From NCBI GenBank assembly GCA_001606155.1, contig LODT01000047.1, forward strand, positions 213,423 through 277,422: DNA of 64,000 nt, read 5' to 3'. The notes beneath the pieces were generated by a model. It searched no databases. It saw only the letters and a program-made list of their open reading frames with translations, and had not been told where the DNA came from. This DNA is from Tieghemostelium lacteum. Taxonomy: Eukaryota; Evosea; Eumycetozoa; Dictyosteliales; Raperosteliaceae. Within the stretch, counting starts at the first letter, position 1. Each line of letters begins with the position of its first letter. Below, in pieces: positions 42,725 through 54,310 of the stretch. Position numbers and translations under genes: made by a program.

Positions 42725-43675
42725 TTATTTTTCTTCTTGACCTTTTTTAATTTCATTAATTTCTTCTCTAGTAGCTTGTTTCATTACAAGATCTTCAATC
42801 TTTAATTTATATTCTCTATCGTAAATTAATGCATTCAAAAATTTAGATTCTACAAATTCCCAATTAATTACATTCCAAAAATTTGCAATATATTTCTTTG
42901 TAGTGTTTGAAAATGGTGTTCTATTGTTAGTTATATGATATATATATCATCAGGTCTAATATATATATAAAATGTACATACATTCTTATTATTATCATAA
43001 TCTAAAAGATAAGAGTGTTCAAAGAGATCTAAGCATAAAAGTGGGTAACAATTACGCAATTCCAATGGTGAACCAGAATCAAATGTATTTATAATTTTAA
43101 GTGTTTTATCATGGAATACTAACCATGTGTAACCTTGGCCATTGAGAGCTGAGGCATTTTGAGAGAATCTCTGTTGAAAGATTTTGAATGATCCAAAATC
43201 AATTTCAATTGCCTTTAGCATATGTGCTGTAATTTCGTTAGGTGAGTCTGTAATTGATCTCCAAAAGAATGAATGATTGAAATGACTAGAAACTGCATTA
43301 AAAAACTGTGCATCCTCTTTGTTACTGAATGATTGTGATATAGCTTGATTGATTGTTGTATGTTCCCATGGTGTTCCTATAGTTTATACATTACAATTAA
43401 TATTCCAAATTCCAAACCCTAAAATTCCAACTAAATATATCCAAAATTTAAATCCATCTAGATTTCATACTTAATACTAAATTATTTGCCTTTTCAACAT
43501 CAGTCTTGTGATGTTGTAAATGTTGTTGAATAGATTTTGCAGAAAGGAAGTTTTCAATACCTCTCTTTGAGTATGGTACGTCTGGAATAGTGTAAATTCC
43601 TCTAATTTGTATTCTTTCAATTGTATTTTTAATTACTAATGAACATTTACTGCTATTTAATAATCTTGGAATCAT
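42725..43675 (-). CDS. Fe/Mn superoxide-dismutase-fold protein, mitochondrial
   Basis: Exons 43471-43675, 42982-43376 and 42725-42895 (phase 1, then phase 0) give 256 aa from the ATG at 43675. Recognisable SOD parts: FFNAVSSHFNHSFFWRSI (second ligand His), GYTWLVFHDKTLKI, CLDLFEHSYLLDYDNNK (ligands Asp and His) and, across the last join, KYIANFWNVINWEF. The N-terminal helix AKSIQQHLQHHKTDVEKAN is altered: the first His ligand may remain but the gateway Tyr (human Tyr34) appears to be Val. SOD-fold proteins with degraded sites occur in mitochondrial ribosomes (mS42/mS43), so a structural ribosomal role is as likely as catalysis. The first ~35 residues are basic and fit a mitochondrial signal. 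It has a charged Lys/Glu C-terminal extension. Confidence 0.8.
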
Positions 43676-44111
43676 TTTTGATTTACACTCGACTTTCAAA
43701 ACTGATTAAAAAAAAACTCGATAAAAATTTTTTTTTCACAAACAAATGAAAAAAAAGAACTTGGTGATAATGACATTGAGCTCAAAAATTCAAAGAGATA
43801 TTTATAATTTATGTACATCTTGATTTAATTTAGTATTAAAATACAATTTTTTTGGAAAAATGGTTTTGAAATAGGGGGAGGAATGGTAAGAATGAATCTT
43901 AAGATGCAGTTTATTAAAATAAAGAAAATCATAATTTGGGATAAAAATGAATTTTCTAAAGTAAAGTCGAAGTGGATAAACTTGGACTAGAGACGTCAGT
44001 GCTTGAATATCATTATTTTTTGTTTTGTCAAATTGTTTTTTTTTAAAAAATTTTTTTTTTATTGAAACACCACCCACTTCTCTATAAATAAACCAGTAAA
44101 ACTATAGAGAA
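43676..44111. other. Divergent intergenic region
   Basis: 436 bp between the leftward SOD-fold gene and the rightward TM9 gene. A minus-strand frame (43802-44077) exists but has no ATG start, and is rich in Phe, Tyr and Lys without any domain, so I do not call it. A less AT-rich patch (about 43965-44005, with GACGTC) is unexplained. Confidence 0.5.
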
Positions 44112-46103
44112 ATGTATAGAATATCAAACCATTGTTTATTAGCTACTTTAGTGGTTTTGTCTATGTTTTTACTTGGATGTAGGGCAGAGAAAAAACACCA
44201 TTACCAAACTGGTGACAAGATTCCATTCTATGTCAACAATGTAGGACCATATTCGAATCCAACTGAAACTTATGAATACTATAAATTACCATACTGTAAA
44301 CCATCATTAATCAACTATAAAAAGACTAAACTTGGTGAAGTCTTACAAGGTGATAGTGCAGTTTTATCAGATTACAATCTCACATTTAAAAGTAATTCAC
44401 TTTCTCTTCAATATTTTTAATTCACCTATGAAGTGATTTCTAATTAATATCACCTCCCCTCCTTTTTATATAGAGAATTTCACAAGACAATTATTATGTG
44501 ATTATAAAGTGAATCAAGAGGAAATTGCTAAATTTAAAGATGCCATTGATGAGTATTATTACTCTGAGATGATTTATGATGATTTACCTGTATTTGGGTT
44601 TATTGGAACTGTAGACGCTAAAACCTATCCAGAGAACCCAAGATATTTCCTATATACACATTTACCATTTGATATCTATTACAATAATGATCAAGTATGA
44701 ATTTTCATTTATTATAGGAGTTTGATAGTCTAATTTAATTATTTTATGTATATATTTAGATTATTTCAATTACAATTGATACAGAAGGTATTAAAGTTAC
44801 AGAATTAAAGAATCAAACCGAATTAATGTTGGAATTAACATATGGTGCCACTTGGAGAGAAACTCAAGTACCATTCTCAAAGAGAATGAGTCTATATGAG
44901 GAATTCTTCCAAAAAGAATTAGAAATTCATTGGTTATCAGTAATGAACTCTTTCTTTTTAGTAATATTATTAACAAGTTTCTTAGCAATCATTTTAGTTA
45001 AAATTTTGAAAAATGATTTCTCAAGATATGCTAAATTTGATGATGAAGAAGAATCTGATTGTAAATATCAAATCTATATGTGTATTCAAATATGAGTGAG
45101 AGAGAGATTATTAATACTTTTTTTATTTTTAGACCAAGAAGATTATGGATGGAAATTATTACATGGTGAGGTATTTAGATTCCCACCTTATAAGAACTTA
45201 TTTTCAGCATTTTACGGTAATGGTTGGCAATTTATTACCATTGTAAGTGGTATTTTATTATTGGCATTATTGGGTACATTTTATCCAAATAATGGAGGTA
45301 ATATTTATACAGCAGGTATTGTATTGTATGCATTGACTAGTATTATATCTGGTTATCAATCTGCAAAAATGTACAAGAATCTAGGTGGTAATAAATGGGC
45401 TTGGAATATTGTATTGACAGCATCACTATTTACAGCACCATTGATTATGGTAATGTTCTTGTCAAATACCGTTGCACTTAGTTGGCACTCAACCGTTGCC
45501 TTACCAATTCTCACCATTATCGAAGTATTGACTATTTGGATCCTTGTTGGATTCCCATTAACTATTGTCGGTGGAATTGCTGGTCGTAGATTAAGTCCAC
45601 CTCTAGATGTTCCATGTCGTACAAAATCATTCCCAAGAGAAATTCCACCAGTACCTTGGTATCGTAAGATTCCATCACAGATTGTAATGGCAGGTTTCCT
45701 TCCATTCTCTGCAATCTACATTGAATTATTTTACATTTTCAATAGTGTCTGGGGTCACAGTTCCTATACACTATTTGGTATCTTGTGTTTGGTATTCTGT
45801 ATATTGGTCATTGTAACTGCATGTATCACAGTTTCACTCACCTACTTCCAATTGTCACAGGAAGACCACAGATGGTGGTGGCAATCCTTCATCAATGGTG
45901 GAAGTACTGGTATTTTCATTTACATCTATTCCATCTTTTATTATGTCTATAGATCTCACATGTATGGTTTACTCCAATCTACCTTTTACTTTGCCTACAT
46001 GTTAGTAGTATGTTATTTCTTTTTCATTCTTCTGGGTACTGTTGGTTATGTAAGCTCTTTCATTTTTGTTAAAAAGATTTATAAAAATTTAAAATCTGAT
46101 TAA
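44112..46103 (+). CDS. TM9 superfamily (nonaspanin) protein
   Basis: Four exons, 44112-44391, 44474-44694, 44760-45060 and 45133-46103 (phases 1, 0, 1), give 590 aa. A signal peptide (LLATLVVLSMFLLGCRA) precedes the lumenal domain with VNNVGPYSNPTETYEYYKLP and YDDLPVFGFIG. Nine membrane helices follow, starting at HWLSVMNSFFLVILLTSFLA. Family blocks include YGWKLLHGEVFRFPP, GNKWAWNIVLTA, GGIAGRRLSPP, PCRTKSFPREIPPVPWYRKI and FINGGSTGIFIYIYSIFYY. The C-terminus KKIYKNLKSD carries the conserved KxD-type COPI/Golgi retention signal. It is closest by eye to TM9SF3/TM9SF1. Dictyostelium TM9 proteins (Phg1) act in adhesion and phagocytosis; the specific orthologue is not decided. Confidence 0.93.
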
Positions 46104-46618
46104 GAAAATCTTTTTGCTTGGGTTGTTAAATCTATTTAAACTTCTACCAACCTTACTAAGCTCTGGATTTTTATAAAAATAAAAACAACAGTTGATACAA
46201 TTATTTTTAAAACTTTATCACAAACAGAGAATGAACAATTGTATTTATTTTTTAAAATTCAATAAATATTTATTGTGTGGTTAATAGATAAAAACCTCAG
46301 TACGAATTCCAGCAACTTTGAAAATGGAATTGGTTTAGAATGATAAAAACTATTAAAATTACATTAGTTGAATAAAATTTGTTTTAACTATTAGAATAAT
46401 AATTTAAAAAAGTGGAAAATATAAGTGCACAACTTAAATTTAAGTACCTAGTAAATTAATAAAAATAAATACTTGATAGAAAAGTGACTAAGTCTGAAAT
46501 GTAAAATATAAGAAGAATATCTAATAAAAATATCTTTATTTCTATTTTTTAAAAATTCTATTTTTATTTAATTTATTGGATAAAAATTCGAATTTTTTTT
46601 TTTTCATTGTTGTGAAAA
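46104..46618. other. Intergenic AT-rich stretch
   Basis: 515 bp without a gene that I can support; contains the presumed promoter of the RRM gene and the 3' end of the TM9 gene. No repeats stand out. Confidence 0.5.
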
Positions 46619-48216
46619 ATGGTAAAATGTTATTAACAAATAATAATAAACCAAATTATAATATTAATATTAATTGATTAATTGATAACTTATTTTATAT
46701 TTAGGATGAATTTTCTTCATTAAACTTTCCTGGACTGAGTAATAGTAATCCCAGTAATATGGGATACAATCCAAATGATGCTACAAAGAAATTGAATGAA
46801 TATCAAATGCCAACCAATTTTAATTTTGATGAAAGTTTTATGCAACAAGCAAGAGGAATTGCTAGTACTATATATTCATCTACAGCAGGTACTACAGGTA
46901 CTGGTTATAATAATAACCCACCACCACCTCCACCTATAGATTATTCTGCTGCTTATGGACAACAACAACAGCAGCAACAACAGTATGGTAGACAAAGTGG
47001 ATTTGATTCAAGACCACCTTATGGTGGAGGTGGAATGGGAGGAGGAAGTGGATATGGAGCTGGTGGAGGAGGATATGATTCTAGACCACCTTATGGTGGA
47101 GGTGGTGGTGGTGGAGGATATAGAGGAGGTGGATCTGGTGGAGGATATAGAGGAGGCTACAGTAGAGGAGGTGGAGGAGGTGGCTATAGCAGAGGAGGTG
47201 GATCTGGTGGATATAGAAGTGGAGGATTCGGTGCTGGAGATGGATCGGGAGGTGACTATTATGGTGGTGGTGGAAATAACTATCAAGGAGGAAGAGATTA
47301 CAGAGGAGGAGGAAATGATTTTGGCGGTGGAGGATATAATAGAGGAGGTGGAAGTGGATACAATAGTGGCAGTAGTGGACCTGCGAATAATTATCATCCA
47401 TATGGTGGAGGTGGATCTGGTGGAGGTAGATCTTTTAAACCACCAAAGAAGGAAATGTATGAATCATTGGATTTTTTTTTTGGATTTATATATTTTATAT
47501 TTTGACTACTAATCCACTAAATATAATAATTTGGATTCACTTATATTTAAAAAAATGATTTTGGATTAAATTAAAATATATATAGGATGGGAAAAGAAGA
47601 ATTAGAAAGAAGTAAATGTATTTTTGTTGGAAATCTTCCATATCATTTCCAAAAACAAGATCTAGTGGACCTATTTGGAAAATATGGAAATCTTTTGAAT
47701 GTAAATGTAGGATTTGATAAGAGAACTGGTCGATCTAGAGGATATGCATTTGTTGAATATGAAAACAAAGAGGATGCTAACAATGCTTTTCAGGTATTCC
47801 AAACACAAGAGGTAGAAGGTAGACGATTGAGATTGGATTGGGATTTAGGTATTGATGCAAAGAAACCTGTTTATCAATCAAATAATCCAGGAGCAATGGG
47901 TGGTTCTTCTACAACTGCAAATACTACTGGGTCACCATCTATAGTTGCTGGTACTACCGGTAGTAGCAGTAGTAGTGGTTCCATATTAACCCCACCAATG
48001 CAGCCTTCGACATTTACTGAACCACCACCTATACCATCTGCTAAAAAACTACCAACTAACATTCCAGATTATATCAATTCTATAACTGATCAACAATTAG
48101 TTACAAGTATAATCGAACCACCTCAATTACGTACTTCTACTACACCAACAAATGATACTAATGGTACTAATATAAACCCATCACCAACAGTTTCAACAAC
48201 TAAAGAATCAGAATAA
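46619..48216 (+). CDS. RGG-rich RRM RNA-binding protein (FET-like layout)
   Basis: Exons 46619-46621 (just the ATG), 46705-47456 and 47586-48216 give 461 aa. The ATG-only first exon fits frame and GT-AG borders (GTAAAA...TTAG); otherwise translation could start at 46759. The first ~100 residues are Asn/Gln/Tyr-rich (YGQQQQQQQQ), then ~150 residues of Gly/Arg/Tyr repeats (GGGGYRGGG, YSRGGG, RGG boxes). Exon 3 starts with one RRM: RNP2 CIFVGNL, RNP1 RSRGYAFVEY. The tail is Ser/Thr/Pro-rich. Prion-like, RGG and RRM order recalls FUS/EWS/TAF15, but the zinc finger is not seen. Such proteins bind RNA and form condensates. Confidence 0.8.
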
Positions 48217-48295
48217 ATACACTATATTTGAATTTTAATCAAAAATATAATAAAACTAAAGATCTTAAAATCTTTTTCAGTTAATATAATATTTG

Positions 48296-50269
48296 TTAAT
48301 TATTAGAAGTTGAATTATTTATTTTTAAATTAAATATTTCTGTTAGTAATTTAACAGTATTATCAGTTAGTGGTTTAGCAGGTGGTGCATTTGGATTTTC
48401 ATTATGTTCTTTTTGTAATTGTTTTTTAATATATTTAATAATTTTACTATCATAGGCATTGGCTTCAAAATAGTTATCTAATGGAAGATATCTAGCATTG
48501 TCTGTATACTTTTCACAGATTACAGGTATAGCAAGTTGTTTTTGGTTTGCAAGGAAATCCAAGTGTAATGATGAATTTAGTTTAATGAGTCCTTTTAGAA
48601 TTTGGTAATAAATGTATGGTGATCTTATCCAAAGTGCTTGTGGTACCTGTTTGTGTAGGTACCTAATATCATTTAGATTATTAACCAAATGATGATAACT
48701 CTCTGGTGTGAAATTTACACTGTAGAAAAACTGTGGAGTGTTTTTTTTAAAATAACGAGCAGCAACATATTTATACCAACTAAGTTTGAGTGCAACACTG
48801 ACTGTACAATTGTCAGTTGTCAAACCTTCCATTAAAATTTCAGGATTCTCAGGAAGACTTGGTGATGACTGATCTGATTTTATATCCTCCAATAGTTTAT
48901 CATCAAATTCCTGAGAGAATGCTGATGGCGATATCAAACTTTCCATAGCTCCACCATTAATCATCTCTTTGAATATATTCAAAATACTGACATTTTTAAG
49001 TTTCTTGTCAATGATATCCATATACTCAGGGTTATATGGAATACCAAATTCTAAGAGTTTATATTCCCACCAAGAAGCCAATCTTCTGTGCATTCTATAG
49101 ACAATTTCTCTCTTATTTTTTTTCTTTTCCATAAAGGCTCTGTCAAAATGATATTTACTAAAAGTTCTAATAATCTCTTGTGTAGGTGGTAAATTAAACT
49201 TGTTTACAAGTTCCATATAGAATTTCATTGCCTGTTCATATTGATTAGCTTGTAAACAGTCCATTATTGCATAATAATGTACCTGTTGAATTTCCTCTGG
49301 TTGACAAGTTAACTTTTTTTCTGTGAGATATAATGTAATCTCCTGATGAATTCTTTCGTATCTTCCTAAAGCCAATCTATTATAGAAATACAAATGTCCC
49401 AAAGATAAACTATGTTTCATTATCTTACTTAATAATCTTTGAAATTCTTTTAGATTATTAGCTTCCAATGTCAATTTTAGTGCATTTTGGTAGATGTTTA
49501 TAGTAGGTACATATCCCAACTCTAACATTCTCTCCATACACTTTATTCCATTTTCCAAATCATTGTTATCAATTAACAGTTTTTTAGTTGTTGATACCCA
49601 AAGTAAAGGATCTCTAATCACAGTTTCATAGAATCTAGATAACATATATTCATCAACTAGTAAAGTAACCAATCTTCCAGAATCCAATACATCATATCTT
49701 TTAAGTACTGTAATTAGTCTATCAACAATAGACTCACCACCAGCATACCTTAGATATTCAGTAACAATTTCATTCGTCAATAGATATTTATGATACTTTA
49801 ATAGTTTATCTAGAAATTGTAGTGATCTCTCTTGATCTACTCTAGCTAATCCATATAATATCTGATCAAATAGTTTATAATGGCTTTTCATCTGATGATA
49901 TGGTATCTGTTCAAAATAGTTTGCAGCCATTTCATAATTTTCATTTTGTATACACGAACATACTAATGCATTTATCTGTTGATTACTTAATAACTTTTCT
50001 GAAATATTTGGAAATTCTTGATGAAATTCATATAATGTATTCTTTTTATTTTCATTATCTTCTAATTGTAATAATAATGAATTTATTCTATTACTAATCC
50101 AAAAAGTATTATTATTATTATTGTAATCAAATTACACTTATAGAAAAACATACTTTGATTCAATAGATGTTGAAAAATATCTTATATTATAAAGAGTACC
50201 TCTATTTATTCCTCTATTAATTTGAATTGATTTCGTAAATACATTTTTCAATTTATTCAAATGTATCAT
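48296..50269 (-). CDS. Mitochondrial PPR-like helical-repeat protein
   Basis: Exons 50154-50269 and 48296-50093 (phase 2, GTATGT...TTAG) give 637 aa. The first ~38 residues (MIHLNKLKNVFTKSIQINRG..) are basic, with RYFST close to a typical matrix-protease site, so mitochondrial import is likely. The rest is tandem helical pairs spaced ~35 residues, with PPR-like phrases (ENGIKCMERMLELGYVPTIN, IYQNALKLTLEANNLKEFQR, YYAIMDCLQANQYEQAMKFY). Such proteins usually bind organelle RNA. The repeats are too divergent to count exactly or to predict a target. Similar in design to the gene at 58422-61282. Confidence 0.7.
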
Positions 50270-50587
50270 TATGCAAAATGATCAAAAAGATTAAAAAATT
50301 CAAAAAAAAATCTAAATATTTAGGTATTTTATTACTAAAGAATTCAATATATTTAAAAATTTGAATTTATTTGATTGATAATATAACGATTTAGATTTAC
50401 CCGAGAAATAAAAAAAATATCTGATCATCGGATTTAAATAAAATATCTAAAAATACGTCACTTTTTTTTTTAATTTCTCTTATTTTTCTATTTAATTTTT
50501 ATTTTGTTAAATATCAATTTTGTTTCATACCTATTTCCACTGTATCCCTAGTTCTTTATATTATTATATTGGTTTATTTAAAAAAAA

Positions 50588-51928
50588 ATGAAGGAAATGA
50601 TATCAATAAATGTAGGACAGAGTGGTAATAGGATTGGTAGTAGGTGTTTTGAATTGTATTGTTTAGAACATGCTATTGGAAAAGATGGTATATTGGATAC
50701 CAATATACAAGGAACCAATGGTAATTCCAATGATTTGGTATTTAGGAATTTTTTTACAGAATCACAAAACATAAAGAATAAGTTTATACCTAGAGCTCTG
50801 TTTATGGATACTGAACCTGAGACTATAAATACAATTAAGAAATACGATGACTATAGGTCAATGTACAGAGAAAGTAATTTCTTAATGTGTAAAGAAGGTG
50901 CTTCTGATATATTTTCACGTGGAAAGTACACTGTTGGAAGAGAGCTACAAGACCCAATGCAAGAAAAGATTAGATCTATGGTAGAGGAATGTGATAATTT
51001 TGGTGGATTTCTATTGTATAGGTCAATATGTGGTGGAACTGGGTCTGGTTTGGGATCGGGTGTTTTACAGCATTTAGGTGAGGAATATACAAAAAAAGTG
51101 AAATTGGATTTTAATTTGTTTCCGTCACCTAATCAATCGAATAATGTTGTTTCACCCTATAATGCCGCAATGGCATTAATGGATATGATTGAATACGCTG
51201 ATTTCAATATGATATTTGATAATGAGGCATTATATGATATGCTAAAGAAATCATTGGCAATGGATAAGACTTCCTATCAAGAGATTAACTCTTTGATGGC
51301 ACATGCCAATAGTCATCTTACAAGCTCACTTCGGTTTCCAGAGAACTATGGTGAATCTCAAATCTATTTAACAGAACTTATGCAAACTGGAATTGTACCA
51401 TACCCAAAACTACACTTTTTATTGCCTTCCTATGCACCATTGGTGAAAAAGAATGCATTTCAGTCTTCTATACCGGTACCTAATCTAATTAAATCTATAT
51501 TCACTCCAGATAGTTTAATGGCAAAAGTAGATAATTCCAAATGTAAATACATGTCATCTTATATGTTCTTTCGTGGTGAAATCATTGCCAGTGAGATTAT
51601 CAAACCTCTAAATGAAGTCAAATCAAAGAAACTTGTGGAATTTGTTGATTGGTCTCCATCAGGTTTTAGAGTGGGAATTAATCACTCCCCTTCCTTAACC
51701 TATGGTGACTTATCAAAAACACCAAAATCCCTATTAATGTTATCCAACAATACCAGTATCACAAAGATTTTCAAAAAAATAGAAGATAACTTTAGTAGTC
51801 TTTACAGAACCAGAGCATTTGCTCATTGGTTTGTAGGTGAAGGTTTAGAAAGTAGTGAACTCCAAGAATGTTTTGAACAATTAAAACAATTGGCAGATGA
51901 TTATCAATCCATTCATACTTCAAGTTAG
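50588..51928 (+). CDS. Divergent alpha-tubulin-like protein
   Basis: Single exon, 446 aa, tubulin length. Alpha-type features: start ISINVGQSGNRIG..CFELYCLEHAI, the Glu in YLTELMQTGIVPYPKLHF (position of alpha-tubulin Glu254, needed for GTP hydrolysis at the dimer interface), FVDWSPSGFRVGI, and AFAHWFVGEGLE. The nucleotide motif is CGGTGSGLGSG (~147-157) where normal alpha-tubulin has GGGTGSG. Identity over the rest is low. The acidic C-terminal tail and final Tyr are missing (ends YQSIHTSS), and the Lys40 loop is replaced by an Asn-rich one. This is not the main alpha-tubulin. It could be a specialised centrosomal, mitotic or developmental variant. Confidence 0.85.
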   Translation: MKEMISINVGQSGNRIGSRCFELYCLEHAIGKDGILDTNIQGTNGNSNDLVFRNFFTESQNIKNKFIPRALFMDTEPETINTIKKYDDYRSMYRESNFLMCKEGASDIFSRGKYTVGRELQDPMQEKIRSMVEECDNFGGFLLYRSICGGTGSGLGSGVLQHLGEEYTKKVKLDFNLFPSPNQSNNVVSPYNAAMALMDMIEYADFNMIFDNEALYDMLKKSLAMDKTSYQEINSLMAHANSHLTSSLRFPENYGESQIYLTELMQTGIVPYPKLHFLLPSYAPLVKKNAFQSSIPVPNLIKSIFTPDSLMAKVDNSKCKYMSSYMFFRGEIIASEIIKPLNEVKSKKLVEFVDWSPSGFRVGINHSPSLTYGDLSKTPKSLLMLSNNTSITKIFKKIEDNFSSLYRTRAFAHWFVGEGLESSELQECFEQLKQLADDYQSIHTSS

Positions 51929-52241
51929 AGAGTGATCTATTAATTACATCATTGCAAATTAATTTACAATCTAATCTCTAAAATCTAAATCTATGTATAT
52001 ATTTATTAAGAATCATTCCCAATCCCAGTACCAATACTGTTGGTTTTAACATATGATTCAATAAAATCGAAATTTCGCATTTAACCAGACATATCGTGAT
52101 TTTTTTCCTTTTTTAATTTTGAAATCATCAAAAAAATCATATTTTTTTTTTCAATTTCATTTCAACACACTTTTTTTTTTAATTTTTTTTATATTTATAT
52201 ATTTATATATTTATATATATCTCACTATTATATTAATAATA
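51929..52241. other. Intergenic region, citrate synthase leader
   Basis: 313 bp without a gene; T-rich leader before the citrate synthase ATG and a small CGAAATTTCG palindrome near 52066. An in-frame upstream extension of the citrate synthase frame (from 52119) is Phe/Tyr/Ile-rich and judged to be leader. Confidence 0.5.
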
Positions 52242-53904
52242 ATGAGTACAAATACAACAACAACATCAAATACTGGTGATAATAAAGTTAAGAAAAATAC
52301 ATTTACAGTAATTGATAATAGAACTGGTAAATCCTATGAGATACCAATTAACAATGAAACTTTAAAAGCAATTGATTTTAGAGCAATTAAAGAGAGTCCA
52401 GAGGATTTTGGTACAATGTTATATGATCCAGGTTATTATAACACTGCAGTTTGTAAATCTGAAATTACCTATATTGATGGTGACAGAGGAATTCTAGAAT
52501 ACCGTGGTTACCCAATTGAAGAATTAGCTGAAAAATCTTCATTTCTTGAAGTTGCCTATTTATTAATTTATGGTGATTTACCAAATATTGTATGTATACC
52601 AAAAATTTTATTTACACACTTAAATATATTAATATTTTTTAAATAATAATAAGAATCAATTAAATCTTTGGACAACAAAAATTATGAATCATACATTTAT
52701 TCATGAAAATTTAATTCAATTGATGAAATCATTTAGATATGATGCACATCCAATGGGTATGCTAATTTCATCAATGAGTGCCATGTCTACATTTTATCCA
52801 GAAGCTAATCCAGCATTGGCAGGTGTAGATATCTACAAGAACAAATTGTTAATGAACAAACAAATATTTAGAATTTTAGGTAAATTACCTACTATAGCTG
52901 CATGTGCTTACAGACATAGAATTGGTAGACCTTATAACAATCCAACTGATACTCTATCCTATACTGAAAATTTCTTGTACATGTTGGATAGATTATCAGA
53001 AACCTCTTATAAACCACACCCAACACTCACAAGAGCTTTGGATAAATTGTTTATCATTCATGCTGATCATGAACTAAACTGTTCCACTGCTACTATGAGA
53101 CAGATTTCCAGTACACTTGTAGACCCTTACACTGCAGTTGCTGGAAGTGCCGGTGCACTCTATGGACCACTTCACGGTGGTGCCAATGAAGCTGTACTTA
53201 GAATGCTAGAATCCATAGGCACCAAAGATAACATTCCCAATTTCCTTCAATTGGTAAAACAAAAGAAACAGAGATTAATGGGTTTTGGTCATCGTGTATA
53301 TAAATCCTATGATCCTCGTGCAAAAATTCTAAAAAAGGTAACTGAAGAGGTTTTTGAGTTATTGGGTAAGAATCCATTGATGGAGATTGCCACAGAACTT
53401 GAAAGAATTGCATTGTCAGACAGTTATTTTATCGATAGACAATTGTATCCAAATGTTGATTTTTACTCTGGAATCATTTATAAATCTATGGGTTTCCCAA
53501 CTGATATGTTCCCTGTATTGTTTAGTATCCCTAGAGCTGCTGGTTGGTTAGCTCATTGGGTTGAGGAATTACAAGACCCTGATTTACGTATTTTCAGACC
53601 CAGACAAATCTATTTGGGTAAACGTGGTTGTAAATATGTACCACTTTCTGGTAGACCAATGCCACAAGATACCAATGCAGTTTTGTCTTCCTATGTTTCT
53701 GGTTTTGATAAGAGAAGAGATGTCTCTGAGATTGATGGTGTTAATAGTCCAGTTAATACTCAACAAAATCTATCTGCCTCTGTAGGTAGTCCAAAATTGA
53801 CTGATGAAACCAAAGCAATTCCAAAAACAGCATCAGGTAGTAAATCAGCAATTAATCAATCTATTGAACAATCTTTTGGTGAAAAGTTTTCTTTAAATAA
53901 TTAA
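52242..53904 (+). CDS. cshA: Citrate synthase (peroxisomal/bacterial-like type)
   Basis: Exons 52242-52589 and 52654-53904 (phase 0) give 532 aa. It condenses acetyl-CoA and oxaloacetate to citrate. The three catalytic regions are present: His in [13 protein letters not shown], His in [15 protein letters not shown] and Asp in [15 protein letters not shown]. The N-terminal [20 protein letters not shown], then [14 protein letters not shown], is of the bacterial/glyoxysomal type, like Dictyostelium CshA, not the mitochondrial enzyme. The last ~70 residues (from [12 protein letters not shown]) are an extra Ser/Asn-rich tail. I see neither a C-terminal SKL-like signal nor an obvious PTS2 near the start, so the compartment is open. 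Symbol given by analogy. Confidence 0.92.
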
Positions 53905-54076
53905 ACTTGAACACATATACACCACTCTCTTTACATGTAATAAATACACACCAAACATTGAGTTTTTTTCAAATTTTAATTTAAATAGTAATCATGTTTA
54001 TTTTGCAATGTTGAAACAGAATAGTAATAATAAAGGTGATATGGTTGGTAGTATTGGTACTGATGATTATTAGATT

Positions 54077-54310
54077 TTACAAATGTAAACCAAGATCTAA
54101 ACATAATAATGGTGGTAAATTAAGAGATGTGTCAAGTCCGAGTAAATGAGTAATTTTATTTCCAGACTGTGTAGCTCCATTTACTAAACTACTTGAAACA
54201 TTTGAGTTTTCAAGAGTAGAGTTTTTGAATTGAATTGATTGTAATGATTCTATAGTTTAAAATTAATATGGATTCAAATATTATTTTGAAAATTACTTAC
54301 TAAAGAGCAT
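54077..54310 (-). CDS. Second small dictyostelid protein with 10-nt first exon
   Basis: Exon 1 is 54301-54310 (ATG CTC TTT A, then GTAAGT); exon 2 is 54077-54249 after CTATAG. The phase 1 join gives 60 aa beginning MLFKSLQSIQFKNSTLENSN and ending CLDLGLHL. Same architecture as the gene at 18104-18383: start, three codons, intron, then a Ser/Asn-rich exon. The C-terminal half is Leu-rich (HLLGLDTSLNLPPLL). Membership of the hssA/UPF0512-like small-protein class is inferred from architecture, not from strong identity. Function unknown. Confidence 0.6.

Noticed and set aside
43802-44077. 91-residue minus-strand frame
   Set aside because: No ATG start, extreme Phe/Tyr/Lys composition, no domain, and no splice partner found.
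46955-47512. Long alternative frames across the Gly-rich part of the RRM gene, both strands
   Set aside because: They are shadows of the GGN repeats; only the frame with RGG boxes joins to the RRM exon.
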